Source: Nanobdellota archaeon (GTDB lineage Archaea > Nanobdellota > Nanobdellia > Woesearchaeales > UBA9642). Taken from it: a stretch of DNA of 64,000 nt. Made by a program: the position numbers and the translations under genes. Under the pieces are notes generated by a model, which was given only the letters and a program-made list of their open reading frames with translations, had not been told where the DNA came from and did no database searches. The stretch is taken from contig JAKAKR010000008.1 of assembly GCA_021813435.1 (NCBI GenBank), positions 62,001 through 126,000 on the forward strand, written 5' to 3'. Positions 1 through 8,806 of this stretch are shown piece after piece (the first letter of the stretch is position 1; each line of letters opens with the position of its first letter).

Positions 1-507
1 CTGCGGGGACTGCGCAAAACTGTAACAATACACATCCACCTTTTGCTTGCGCGCAATTGTGGCATCCTGTTTCATGCGACCAAAAAGACGCTGCTGCTCC
101 ACACGCGATGCATAACGCAGCGCGCCAATATCCATGCATAATGCAATGCGGTGTGTACGACATAACCGTGCATGGACCTGGTTCAATGCAGTGTTGCGAT
201 AATGGAAGGAATCATGGCCCTTGCTGGATTCAAGACCGACAATGTAATCGATGTCGGATTCGAAAAATTCACGGGTCGCAGGTGCAAAAAGATAATCGAA
301 TTTTTTTCGCATGATAGGGATCTCATTAACAGTTTTCAAGAAATACGCTGTCTTGACGCGCAGTTTGGAGTGGATAGATTTGTAGACATACTGCTTGTCT
401 GCAGAAAGGAGGATAAGCTCATTGAATCCGAGACGTATGGCAGTCTGCACAAAGAGGGATTCCTGCGTTCCTGCGGCGTTAACGACGATGACATCACGAT
501 AGTGCAT
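1..507 (-). CDS. rnp3: RNase P protein component 3 (Rpp30 family), C-terminus truncated by window edge
   Basis: Reverse-strand translation from ATG at 507 is open to base 1: MHYRDVIVVNAAGTQESLFVQTAIRLGFNELILLSADKQ...DYIVGLESSKGHDSFHYRNTALNQVHARLCRTHRIALCMDIGAL...RMKQDATIARKQKVDVYCYSFAQSPQ; resembles the Rpp30 pattern (ALNQVLA..., RMR.N..L.RKY.V...). Confidence 0.75.
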   Translation of the reverse strand, partial: MHYRDVIVVNAAGTQESLFVQTAIRLGFNELILLSADKQYVYKSIHSKLRVKTAYFLKTVNEIPIMRKKFDYLFAPATREFFESDIDYIVGLESSKGHDSFHYRNTALNQVHARLCRTHRIALCMDIGALRYASRVEQQRLFGRMKQDATIARKQKVDVYCYSFAQSPQ

Positions 508-567
508 GAGGTGATGATGCGAGAATAATTTAAAAAGGTTTATAAAAACCTGCGCATTTGTTCCGGC

Positions 568-1248
568 ATGGAAGAGCGCGTTCAGAAGATCATTGCAAAT
601 GCAGGACATTGCAGTAGAAGGGCAGCAGAAGAGTTTATTGCCCAAGGAAAGGTCCGTGTCAATGGCAGGGTCATAAAACTGGGTGATAAGGCAGACATTG
701 CCAAAGACGAGATACTTGTGGGCACGACACGTATTGAAGGAGCGCGACGGGTATACTTGATGCTCAATAAGCCGCGCGGGTATGAAGTGAGCATGAGCCC
801 GCTCATCCGTAAGAGCGTCATGAATCTTGTGCCGCAGGACGAGCGCATCGTCCCAGTCGGGCGGCTCGACAAGAATACTACAGGATTATTATTTTTCACA
901 AACGACGGTGATTTTGCGAATAGGATTACGCATCCGCGCTATGAGAAAGAGAAGACCTACGCGGTTGTCCTCGACCGCAAGATAAGCAAGGAAGACATCA
1001 AGAAGATCGAGGAGGGCGTACATCTCAAGGACGGGTTTCTCAAGGGAAAAATCAAGGTCTATTCGCCCACAAATCTCGAGATCACGATCCACGAGGGAAA
1101 GAAATGGATTGTCAAGCGCCTGTTCTTCAAGCAGGGATATTATGTCAAGGAACTCTCGCGAACAAGAATCGGTCCTGTAAAGCTTGATGTCAAGATCGGC
1201 AAATGGAGATACCTGCATCAACGCGAGATCGACCAGTTGATGCGATAA
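568..1248 (+). CDS. S4-domain pseudouridine synthase, RsuA/RluB/E/F family
   Basis: N-terminal S4 motif (RVQKIIANAGHCSRRAAEEFIAQGKVRVNG) and catalytic GRLDKNTTGLLFFTNDGDFANRITHPR motif. Confidence 0.92.
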   Translation: MEERVQKIIANAGHCSRRAAEEFIAQGKVRVNGRVIKLGDKADIAKDEILVGTTRIEGARRVYLMLNKPRGYEVSMSPLIRKSVMNLVPQDERIVPVGRLDKNTTGLLFFTNDGDFANRITHPRYEKEKTYAVVLDRKISKEDIKKIEEGVHLKDGFLKGKIKVYSPTNLEITIHEGKKWIVKRLFFKQGYYVKELSRTRIGPVKLDVKIGKWRYLHQREIDQLMR

Positions 1249-1267
1249 AAAATAAAGTAAAGGTATC

Positions 1268-1702
1268 TTATAACCCTTCTGCTTCTTTAATATGCCCAAG
1301 AGCTTCGCTGAGCGCGATCTTCTCAGGATCCCAAGTCAATTTGCTCTTGACACTCTCCAGCATTGCCCAAAGATAATTATCGTGCTTTTTGTCTGCATTA
1401 TAATTCTTTACTGGAATATTCATGCTGGCATTAATCAGGAAGAATTGGAATACATGGGTATCCTGTCCATCCTGGAATGCCTGCGTCGAATTCATGGATT
1501 TTACGATGCGGTGTTTGGAGATACCGACTTGGTCTTTCACCAATCGATTGACTGCATCTTCCTCTTTTTCGCCTTCGCGGATAAGCGTCTTAGGAAATTC
1601 CCATCCCTTCCATCCTTCGACCCGTCGGAGGATTAAGAAGAATAATTCCCCGTTATTATCGTAAGTTATGATCTGTACACCTTTCTTTTCAACCATAGAC
1701 AA
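1268..1702 (-). CDS. NUDIX hydrolase domain protein
   Basis: WEFPKTLIREGEKEEDAVNRLVKDQVGI resembles a degenerate Nudix box. Confidence 0.7.
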   Translation of the reverse strand: MSMVEKKGVQIITYDNNGELFFLILRRVEGWKGWEFPKTLIREGEKEEDAVNRLVKDQVGISKHRIVKSMNSTQAFQDGQDTHVFQFFLINASMNIPVKNYNADKKHDNYLWAMLESVKSKLTWDPEKIALSEALGHIKEAEGL

Positions 1703-1800
1703 TCACCTTTCTTGTTATATCTATACACGTGAAGAAGTCTTTTAAATAGTTTATGATTATGTCCAATCATAATCTCACATCGTTCGGAATTTTTTGAGAA

Positions 1801-2163
1801 TTATCCGAAACAGATATCGCAATTGCTCTTGCGGATGTCACAGTTGCTGCAAAGGATCCGCTGCCTGCGGCAGAATTCAGTGACGCGTGAGAGTTCCTGC
1901 AGCGCGATTTTAGGATCTTCAGTTGCGGCGATATGCTCGATTGCACGCGCAATCTCCTGGCGGGATTTTTCATTAAAGATGATGTTGGTCTGCGCGCGTT
2001 TCTTATTTACATATTGTGAGACTGCTGCAGGAGTAATATTCATGTATGTAGCGATCTTTTTTTGTGACAACCCTTTTTGTTTTAACCCAAAAACAAATTC
2101 CTTACGGATGGCAGGGATGATGCGCCAGACTACGATTTCCTGCGGAAGATCCATCTCATGCAT
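1801..2163 (-). CDS. XRE-type HTH transcriptional regulator (COG2522-like) with C-terminal Cys cluster
   Basis: LPQEIVVWRIIPAIRKEFVFGLKQKGLSQKKIATYMNITPAAVSQYVNKKRAQ HTH; C-terminal CSNCDIRKSNCDIC. Confidence 0.8.
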   Translation of the reverse strand: MHEMDLPQEIVVWRIIPAIRKEFVFGLKQKGLSQKKIATYMNITPAAVSQYVNKKRAQTNIIFNEKSRQEIARAIEHIAATEDPKIALQELSRVTEFCRRQRILCSNCDIRKSNCDICFG

Positions 2164-2251
2164 AAAAGGATATACGCGGTATGGTTTAAATAGTTAACGA
2201 TGGTTAAGAAAACGCATAACATTTTTGAACTACAACCGCCTAGGACCTATT

Positions 2252-2893
2252 ATGACAAGAAAGATGCTGATTATCGACCTTGATGGCGCGCTTATCAAAT
2301 CACGACCGTTTGATATTGCGCATAAGGAGTGGTTTCGGATCATGGCAGAGCTCCTGCGTGACCAGTCAGTGCACGCATTTGCATTCCAGGAGGATTACAT
2401 GCCGCATGTCCATGAGATCATGAAACGGTATCTGGGGGATATTGATGCCGCCTCGCGAAACATGTTTGCGCGAAACATCTATGCGATGAGCATTATCGAA
2501 GCAATAAAGAAGTGGGATCTTGTCGAGGAATTTGCAGAATATCTGCGCAGCATCAAGAAAAAATACGTGTTGGTTCTCGTCACCACTGCTCCTGCAATCG
2601 CAGTTGACGCGCTCCTTGAGAAAGTGCATTGCAAGGATTTATTTGATATCATTGTCAAATCGTCCCTTGATAAGGAGCCGCATAAAAAAGAGTTGCTTGA
2701 GGAATTCATCAAAAAGCACGGAAAACCGGAATTCTACATCGGCAAGGGCGACAAGAGCATTGGGATATGCAAGGACTTAGGCATCAGGACCATTGCCGTG
2801 CATTGGGTTGCAACAGGCGATCACAAGGGAAATTTCGAAGCAAATTCCACTGCAGAACTCGATAAGATTCTTGAACGGTACAGACTCGAGTGA
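2252..2893 (+). CDS. HAD-superfamily hydrolase
   Basis: MLIIDLDGALIKS motif I, VLVTTAPA motif II, late K/GKGDKS region; ATG at 2252 preferred over the TTG at 2225. Confidence 0.75.
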   Translation: MTRKMLIIDLDGALIKSRPFDIAHKEWFRIMAELLRDQSVHAFAFQEDYMPHVHEIMKRYLGDIDAASRNMFARNIYAMSIIEAIKKWDLVEEFAEYLRSIKKKYVLVLVTTAPAIAVDALLEKVHCKDLFDIIVKSSLDKEPHKKELLEEFIKKHGKPEFYIGKGDKSIGICKDLGIRTIAVHWVATGDHKGNFEANSTAELDKILERYRLE

Positions 2894-3051
2894 TAGATTT
2901 ACTCATTCACACATAGAGTCATTTTCCACCAAAATAGAGTAATGTATAGTGTCACCCTGCAATAGTTTCCACATGTCATTAAGGGGTTATTTCTAGCACA
3001 CCAGTATACAAATTTGTGATTTTTAGGGGTTAAAACGTACAATTATATCGC

Positions 3052-3110
3052 TCCATAAGAAATAAAGGTTCGTCACCTCGATATCACAACATACCTTTAT
3101 TTCCGATGGA
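3052..3110. repeat. Imperfect inverted repeat of ORB-like elements upstream of tbp
   Basis: TCCATAAGAAATAAAGGT (3052-3069, + strand) and reverse complement TCCATCGGAAATAAAGGT (3093-3110); 16/18 identical, 23-nt spacer. Confidence 0.8.
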
Positions 3111-3130
3111 ACTTGAGCACAAACAACATC

Positions 3131-3187
3131 ATTTATAAATAACCTCCTCTTTCCATTTATAAATCACTCTTTTAAATAACGGGGGTT
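3131..3187 (+). promoter_or_regulatory. tbp promoter/leader: duplicated ATTTATAAAT TATA-like box plus GGGGGTT SD-like motif
   Basis: ATTTATAAAT at 3131-3140 and again at 3155-3164; GGGGGTT at 3181-3187, 5 nt before ATG 3193. Confidence 0.6.
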
Positions 3188-3192
3188 ATACC

Positions 3193-3789
3193 ATGGCAAA
3201 AAAACCAACCAAGAAGGCAAAAAAAGCTTCAAAAGAGCAAGAGGTCAAGAGCGGAGAGACTGATTTACAGATTGTAAATATTGTCGTCAGCTCATCACTT
3301 GAACACAGCATCCCGCTTGAAAAGATGGCAGCAACACTCAGCAATACTGAGTATAATCCTGAACAATTCCCAGGACTGGTTATTCGCATCCGCGATCCAA
3401 AGACCAGCGCACTGATTTTCAGTTCAGGAAAGATTGTCTGTACTGGCGCGCGTTCAATACAGAAGGTTGAAGAGTCAATCCAGAAAATCATTGAGAGCCT
3501 GCAAAAAATCGGCATCAAGATCACTATCAAGCCAAAGATCACCATCCAGAACATGGTTGGCGCAGGATCCATCGGATTCCCATTGAACCTGAACATGCTT
3601 GCAATGAAGCTGCCCAACACTGAATACGAGCCAGAACAGTTCCCCGGACTTGTCTATAAACTCATTGAGGCAAAGGCAACATTCCTCTTATTCAGCAATG
3701 GAAAAGTGGTATGTACCGGTACAAAGTCTGAAGAGGATGCACGCGCAGCACTTTCAAAGCTTGTGGTAATCCTTAAGAAACTGCAATAA
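3193..3789 (+). CDS. tbp: TATA-box-binding protein
   Basis: Two direct TBP repeats (LSNTEYNPEQFPGLVIRIRDPKTSALIFSSGKIVCTGARS / LPNTEYEPEQFPGLVYKLIEAKATFLLFSNGKVVCTGTKS); basic N-terminal tail. Confidence 0.98.
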   Translation: MAKKPTKKAKKASKEQEVKSGETDLQIVNIVVSSSLEHSIPLEKMAATLSNTEYNPEQFPGLVIRIRDPKTSALIFSSGKIVCTGARSIQKVEESIQKIIESLQKIGIKITIKPKITIQNMVGAGSIGFPLNLNMLAMKLPNTEYEPEQFPGLVYKLIEAKATFLLFSNGKVVCTGTKSEEDARAALSKLVVILKKLQ

Positions 3790-3836
3790 ATTATTTTTTA
3801 TATTTATTTTCATATATGTTGGGTGCGGGGGTTGTG

Positions 3837-5852
3837 ATGGAGATTACTGAACAGATCGAGAAATTTTACGAATTCTTCGAATTGAGTTACAAGAATCCGC
3901 TCCATGAGGCAATCGCCAAAGGAGAAAAACACCTTACTGTTAACTTTAGCGATCTTGGAAAGTTCAATCTGGAACTTGCGCAGGAACTCATTGAAAATCC
4001 TGAGGATACTATAAAGGCTGGAGAGATTGCAATAGAGCGATTTGATTTTCAGAACGCCAAGGAGTTTAGGCTTCGGTTCCGTAATCTTCCGAAGACTCAG
4101 CAGTATGCGGTCCGCAATATCCGCAGCAATCATCTCAATAAATTCGTGCAGATTATGGGCATTATCAGACAAAAGTCCGATGTAAGGCCGCAGGTCACGA
4201 GTGCAAAATTTGAATGCCCGAGTTGCGGGGCAACTATGAATGTACTGCAGCTTGATACAAAATTTCGCGAGCCGACAAAATGCGGGTGCGGTCGGAAGGG
4301 AAAATTCCGATTACTCAGCAAAGAGATGATTGATGCGCAAAAGATCGTCCTTGAAGAGGCGCCTGAGGACCTTGATGGGGGAGAGCAGCCCAAACGTATT
4401 GATGTATTTCTCAAAGGGGATCTTGTAAGTCCCATGTCTGAAAAACGCACTAATCCTGGGAGCAAGAATATCATTACTGGAGTGTTAAAGGAAGTCCCAA
4501 TCATTGCGCGTGACGGCGGAAAGCTTACCCGTTTTGATCTGATGATCGAAGCCAATTATATTGAACCGCTCGCTGAAGACTTCACTGAACTTAATATCAC
4601 GCCTGAAGAAATCAAGGATATCCAGGAACTCAGCGAGGATCCTAAACTGTTTAGAAAACTTATCAACTCCATTGCGCCTTCCATTTACGGTCACGAAAAA
4701 GTCAAGGAAGCACTCATCCTCCAATTATTCGGCGGTGTACGCAAGGTTAAGGATGATGGTTCAATCAATAGGGGAGATATTCATGTCCTGCTTATCGGAG
4801 ATCCTGGATCTGGAAAATCGCAAATGCTTAAGCGCATCTCTGTTGTTGCGCCAAAGAGCAGGTTTGTTTCAGGAAAAGGCGCAAGCGCTGCAGGTCTTAC
4901 CGCAACAGTTGTCAAAGACGAATTCCTGAGAGGTTATGCCTTAGAAGCAGGAGCACTGGTCTTGACGAATCGCGGCATTTGCTGCATTGATGAGCTTGAC
5001 AAGATGACTAAAGAAGATACGAGCGCAATGCACGAGGCGCTTGAACAGCAGACTATCTCTATCAATAAAGCAAATATTTCTGCAACACTGCGTGCAGAGA
5101 CCACAGTTCTTGCTGCGGCAAACCCGAAATTCGGGCGGTTCGACCCCTATGAAATGATTCCCAAGCAGATTGAATTGCCGTCAACACTCATCAATCGTTT
5201 TGACCTCATCTTCCCGATAAGGGATATCCCTGACAAGGGCAAGGATGCAAAGACTGCTGAATTCATATTGCAACTGCACCAGAAGGCATCAGGCGGATCT
5301 GCAGAGATTGATACTTCGATGCTCAAAAAATATATTGCATATGCAAAGCAGCATATCAATCCGCAACTCACGGATGCAGCGCTCGAAGAAATCAAAGAAT
5401 ACTATGTCAAGATGCGCGCCACCGGTGAAGAGGAAGGAACATTCAAGGCAGTGCCTATCTCTGCACGCCAGCTTGAAGCGCTCATCCGATTGAGCGAAGC
5501 ATCTGCGCGCATGCGACTCAGCTTAAAGGTGACTAAACCTGATGCCAAACGTGCAATTGAACTCGTCCACTTCTGTCTGACACAGATCGGTGTTGATCCC
5601 GAGACTGGAAAAATTGATATTGACAGAATTGCAACAGGTATCAGCGCGTCACAACGCAGCACGATCTCGCTCATCAAGGAGATTATCCACGAACTCGAAA
5701 CGCAGATCGGAAAACAAATCCCTGTCGACGACATAGTGATGAAGGCCAAGGATAAGGGACTGGATGAAGAAAAGACTGAAGAAATCCTTGATCGGTTGCG
5801 AAAAGCAGGCGACATCTTCAGCCCTAAAAGTGGGTTCATCAGCAGGTTATAG
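3837..5852 (+). CDS. mcm: Replicative DNA helicase MCM
   Basis: Walker A GDPGSGKSQMLK, Walker B CIDELDKM, arginine finger region LINRFDLIF, zinc motif CPSC...CGCG; start set at ATG 3837 after GGGGGTT (GTG 3834 also possible). Confidence 0.97.
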   Translation: MEITEQIEKFYEFFELSYKNPLHEAIAKGEKHLTVNFSDLGKFNLELAQELIENPEDTIKAGEIAIERFDFQNAKEFRLRFRNLPKTQQYAVRNIRSNHLNKFVQIMGIIRQKSDVRPQVTSAKFECPSCGATMNVLQLDTKFREPTKCGCGRKGKFRLLSKEMIDAQKIVLEEAPEDLDGGEQPKRIDVFLKGDLVSPMSEKRTNPGSKNIITGVLKEVPIIARDGGKLTRFDLMIEANYIEPLAEDFTELNITPEEIKDIQELSEDPKLFRKLINSIAPSIYGHEKVKEALILQLFGGVRKVKDDGSINRGDIHVLLIGDPGSGKSQMLKRISVVAPKSRFVSGKGASAAGLTATVVKDEFLRGYALEAGALVLTNRGICCIDELDKMTKEDTSAMHEALEQQTISINKANISATLRAETTVLAAANPKFGRFDPYEMIPKQIELPSTLINRFDLIFPIRDIPDKGKDAKTAEFILQLHQKASGGSAEIDTSMLKKYIAYAKQHINPQLTDAALEEIKEYYVKMRATGEEEGTFKAVPISARQLEALIRLSEASARMRLSLKVTKPDAKRAIELVHFCLTQIGVDPETGKIDIDRIATGISASQRSTISLIKEIIHELETQIGKQIPVDDIVMKAKDKGLDEEKTEEILDRLRKAGDIFSPKSGFISRL

Positions 5853-5904
5853 TGCTACGCACAACAGGCGTATCTCAAGATAAGAAGTAGTGAGTGGAGA
5901 AATC

Positions 5905-6549
5905 ATGGTTGAAACAAAGACCACGGACATTCGAAGACAAACCGCATATAAATGCAGTATTCGCGATCTGACTAATGGAGTATTTGTCAAGAAGGAAGGG
6001 TGGGAGTCTAATTATGTTATGACGGATTATGGCGATTTCTCCCGTGTTAATGTCATCGGGGTCATTGTCTCAAAGGAAAATTCCAACTTTATCCTTGACG
6101 ATGGTACCGGCACCATGAGTTGCCGGATGTTTGAACAGAATGTAGCGCTTGAGGGATTGGCTGTCGGCGATGTGGTACTTACGATTGCGCGACCGCGCGA
6201 GTATAATGGCCAATTGTATCTTGCAAGCGAGATCGTAAGAAAGATTGATAATCCTGCATGGATCGCGTATCGCAAGAAGGAATTGTTACTGCTCAAAAAA
6301 GTTCGTAATGTACAGGAACTGCGTGGTCCTGCGGCAAAAGAGCCAGTACTGGTCGAAAGTTCAAGCACGACAAGTTCTAAGGAACGTATTCTAAAACTTA
6401 TCAGCGAGATTGATGATGGAAGTGGCGCGAGTATTGATGATGTGGTGCGGCTTTCCAAGATCCGGAATGCTGAAGAGATCATCACTGATCTGCTTTTGAA
6501 AGGGGAGATTTTTGAGATCAAGGCGGGCCGGGTCAAGATGATGAATTAA
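5905..6549 (+). CDS. OB-fold single-stranded DNA-binding protein (RPA32-like)
   Basis: RVNVIGVIVSKENSNFILDDGTGTMSCRMFE...GDVVLTIARPREYNGQLYLASEIVRKI OB-fold followed by a C-terminal winged-helix-like segment; adjacent to mcm; ATG at 5905 (MVETKT). Confidence 0.8.
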   Translation: MVETKTTDIRRQTAYKCSIRDLTNGVFVKKEGWESNYVMTDYGDFSRVNVIGVIVSKENSNFILDDGTGTMSCRMFEQNVALEGLAVGDVVLTIARPREYNGQLYLASEIVRKIDNPAWIAYRKKELLLLKKVRNVQELRGPAAKEPVLVESSSTTSSKERILKLISEIDDGSGASIDDVVRLSKIRNAEEIITDLLLKGEIFEIKAGRVKMMN

Positions 6550-6610
6550 ATTTATAAATACCTGTTTCTCAGAGGCAGTAAAGTAATGTTAAGTAAGAAA
6601 AATAAGAGAG

Positions 6611-6931
6611 GTGTTTATGATGTGCAATTGCGAAGAACAATGCTGCGGTGGACATCATCGTGGTGCAGGGATATTGATTGTGGTTTTGGGCCTTCTCATG
6701 TTGATTAATCTCAACCTCTGGCCTAAGTGGACTGGCGTTGACGGATGGATGAGCTTTGTTGCAGTCATCTTGCTCGTATATGGTGTCGCAAAGATCATTG
6801 ATCCTGTAAAGCACGAAAAAAAGGAAGCGTCAAAAGCAGAGACGCCTGTTGTGGCCGCTCCTCCGGTTGAAGCGCCTACAGTCACTGCAACAGTTCCTCT
6901 CAAGAAGGCTTCTGCAAAAAAGAAGCGATAA
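6611..6931 (+). CDS. Small membrane protein with two hydrophobic segments and a Lys-rich tail
   Basis: GILIVVLGLLMLINLNLW and GWMSFVAVILLVYGVAKII; GAGGTG upstream. Confidence 0.6.
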   Translation: MFMMCNCEEQCCGGHHRGAGILIVVLGLLMLINLNLWPKWTGVDGWMSFVAVILLVYGVAKIIDPVKHEKKEASKAETPVVAAPPVEAPTVTATVPLKKASAKKKR

Positions 6932-7059
6932 AAAGCATTTCTTTTATTATTTTTTTATTCTCTTTTATATTCTTTTTCGATTCCTGCGATAACGCATTCA
7001 CCTGCAAATAACTTTCTGAGAAATAGTAGCGCATCAGGATAATATTATCCGCAGTCTAT

Positions 7060-8016
7060 CTATCCGAAGACTGCAGGCGTGACATAGACTTCAAGTATGG
7101 CAGCAATAAAGAGGATGACCATGCTGAGCATGAGCAGATCTGCACTGTCCAGGATGATATGCTCGAATTTCTGGGTATTGAATTCGTGTTTGATGATTGC
7201 AATAGAGATGATTCCGCCTGCGAGTGCTGCAACAAAATATGCAAGTATTTCAGGGACGCCGTGGATAACATATTTGAGCAGTCCTATGGAAACCACAGAG
7301 AGATATCCTCCGATTGTTGCGCCACCAAGCTGCAGCGCCAGTGTTGCGATCTGTGTCCGGATGAAATTGCCGATTGCAGTCCCTATGACTGAAGCATTCC
7401 AGAGGAGGATAAATATGGCTCCTGCGCCGTAAAGGAATGAAAAGAGTATGCAGAAGATAAGCACTTTGACATTATTGAAAAATATCCGTTTCAGCGCCTC
7501 AAACGGGGTTATCACATCTCCGGTGACTCCAGTTACTTGCGTAGATACCGCAAGGGCATTGCCTGTGACTGCGGTTCCTGAAGTCTGCAGGTTTCCTGGA
7601 TCACCAAGAAACGTTGTGCGTCCATTGATGGTTGAAATCGTTGATGATTGCGCTTCAAAGAGTACTGCAACTGTTCCTGACGGAAGCACCGTGTACCAGA
7701 GCACAAATGCAAGGACTGCGCCATAAAAGAGATACATGAATGAGGAAAGCGCGCGGTAATGCTCTTTCAACAATACTTTCTCGCTCATATCGGTCAAATC
7801 TTTTTGCTCTTCCATCTTAATAAGTTTAAAGATGATGGGCACTGCGGCAATGGTCGCAAGAAAGACGGTGAATAGGCTGCTGTATTCCCGGAATATCCAG
7901 AGCGAGAGCAGCATTGCAATGGATGTGTAGAGGAATCCGAAGAGTACCATGATGCCGGGGCGCGACTCTGCTTTTTCCGGAGATAAGAGGTCCTCTAAAA
8001 CCATGCTCTTATTCAA
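7060..8016 (-). CDS. Stage II sporulation protein M-like integral membrane protein (SpoIIM/DUF95)
   Basis: Multiple TM segments and FYGAGAIFILLWNASVIGTAIG...HGVPEILAYFVAALAGGIIS signature. Confidence 0.85.
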   Translation of the reverse strand: MNKSMVLEDLLSPEKAESRPGIMVLFGFLYTSIAMLLSLWIFREYSSLFTVFLATIAAVPIIFKLIKMEEQKDLTDMSEKVLLKEHYRALSSFMYLFYGAVLAFVLWYTVLPSGTVAVLFEAQSSTISTINGRTTFLGDPGNLQTSGTAVTGNALAVSTQVTGVTGDVITPFEALKRIFFNNVKVLIFCILFSFLYGAGAIFILLWNASVIGTAIGNFIRTQIATLALQLGGATIGGYLSVVSIGLLKYVIHGVPEILAYFVAALAGGIISIAIIKHEFNTQKFEHIILDSADLLMLSMVILFIAAILEVYVTPAVFG

Positions 8017-8119
8017 GGAGGGATATTTATAAAGTTATTGCTCGAGGATATATCCGCTCAAGTCGCGCGCAATTTCTCTTCATGAAAAACTTTATAAGGA
8101 CTGGGACAATCCGAAGCAT

Positions 8120-8527
8120 ATGGATTATGAATCAATACTTGACCGCGGAAAATCAAAACTTCCTGAGATTGCAGTAAATACTGAACGATTCAGTGTCCCA
8201 AAAATTACCGGGCACCTTGAAGGAAATAAGACTGTGGTGAGTAATTTTTTTCAGATCACAAACGTTATCCGCAGAAGCCCTGAGCACTTACTCAAATATA
8301 TTTCTCGCGAGCTTGCTGCAAAAGGCGAGCTGCGCAAGCAATTACTCATCTTCAATACTAAGTTATCATCTGCAAAAATCAATGAGAAGATCGAGCAATA
8401 TGTTGAGAGTTATGTTATCTGCAAAGAGTGTGGCAAGCCTGATACCAAGTTAAGTAAAGAAGGCATGATCACATTCATGCGTTGCCAGGCGTGCGGTGCA
8501 AAACAGGCCATCACCGGAAAGATATAG
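8120..8527 (+). CDS. Translation initiation factor 2 subunit beta
   Basis: NKTVVSNFFQITNVIRRSPEHLLKYISRELAAKGELR...YVICKECGKPDTKL...FMRCQACGAKQAI zinc ribbon. Confidence 0.96.
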   Translation: MDYESILDRGKSKLPEIAVNTERFSVPKITGHLEGNKTVVSNFFQITNVIRRSPEHLLKYISRELAAKGELRKQLLIFNTKLSSAKINEKIEQYVESYVICKECGKPDTKLSKEGMITFMRCQACGAKQAITGKI

Positions 8528-8535
8528 AGGATCTG

Positions 8536-8790
8536 ATGAGTCTTCTTTCAATACTTGCAACTGCTTTTGGCATTATCATGGGCGCGGCAAATCTCCCGCA
8601 AGCGATAAGGATATTCCGTCGAAAAAAAGCAAAAGATGTTTCTATAATCACGTTCGGTATTGTTGCTGTAGGTGGAATTGTCTGGCTGCTGTATGGTATT
8701 GAGATTCAGAATACTGCAATCATTCTTGGAAATGCAGTAGGTGTTCTTTCCTGCAGTGCAGTGGTAGTTGGCTGGATAAAATATCACTAG
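8536..8790 (+). CDS. PQ-loop / SemiSWEET-like membrane protein
   Basis: MGAANLPQAIRIFRRKKAKDVSIITFGIVAVGGIVWLLYGI, PQ-loop motif with three TM segments; ATG at 8536. Confidence 0.8.
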   Translation: MSLLSILATAFGIIMGAANLPQAIRIFRRKKAKDVSIITFGIVAVGGIVWLLYGIEIQNTAIILGNAVGVLSCSAVVVGWIKYH

Positions 8791-8806
8791 ACGATTTGCT
8801 GACGAG

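Noticed and set aside
57-528. Plus-strand ORFs at 57-314 and 172-528
   Set aside because: Antisense to a clear Rpp30-like reading frame on the minus strand.
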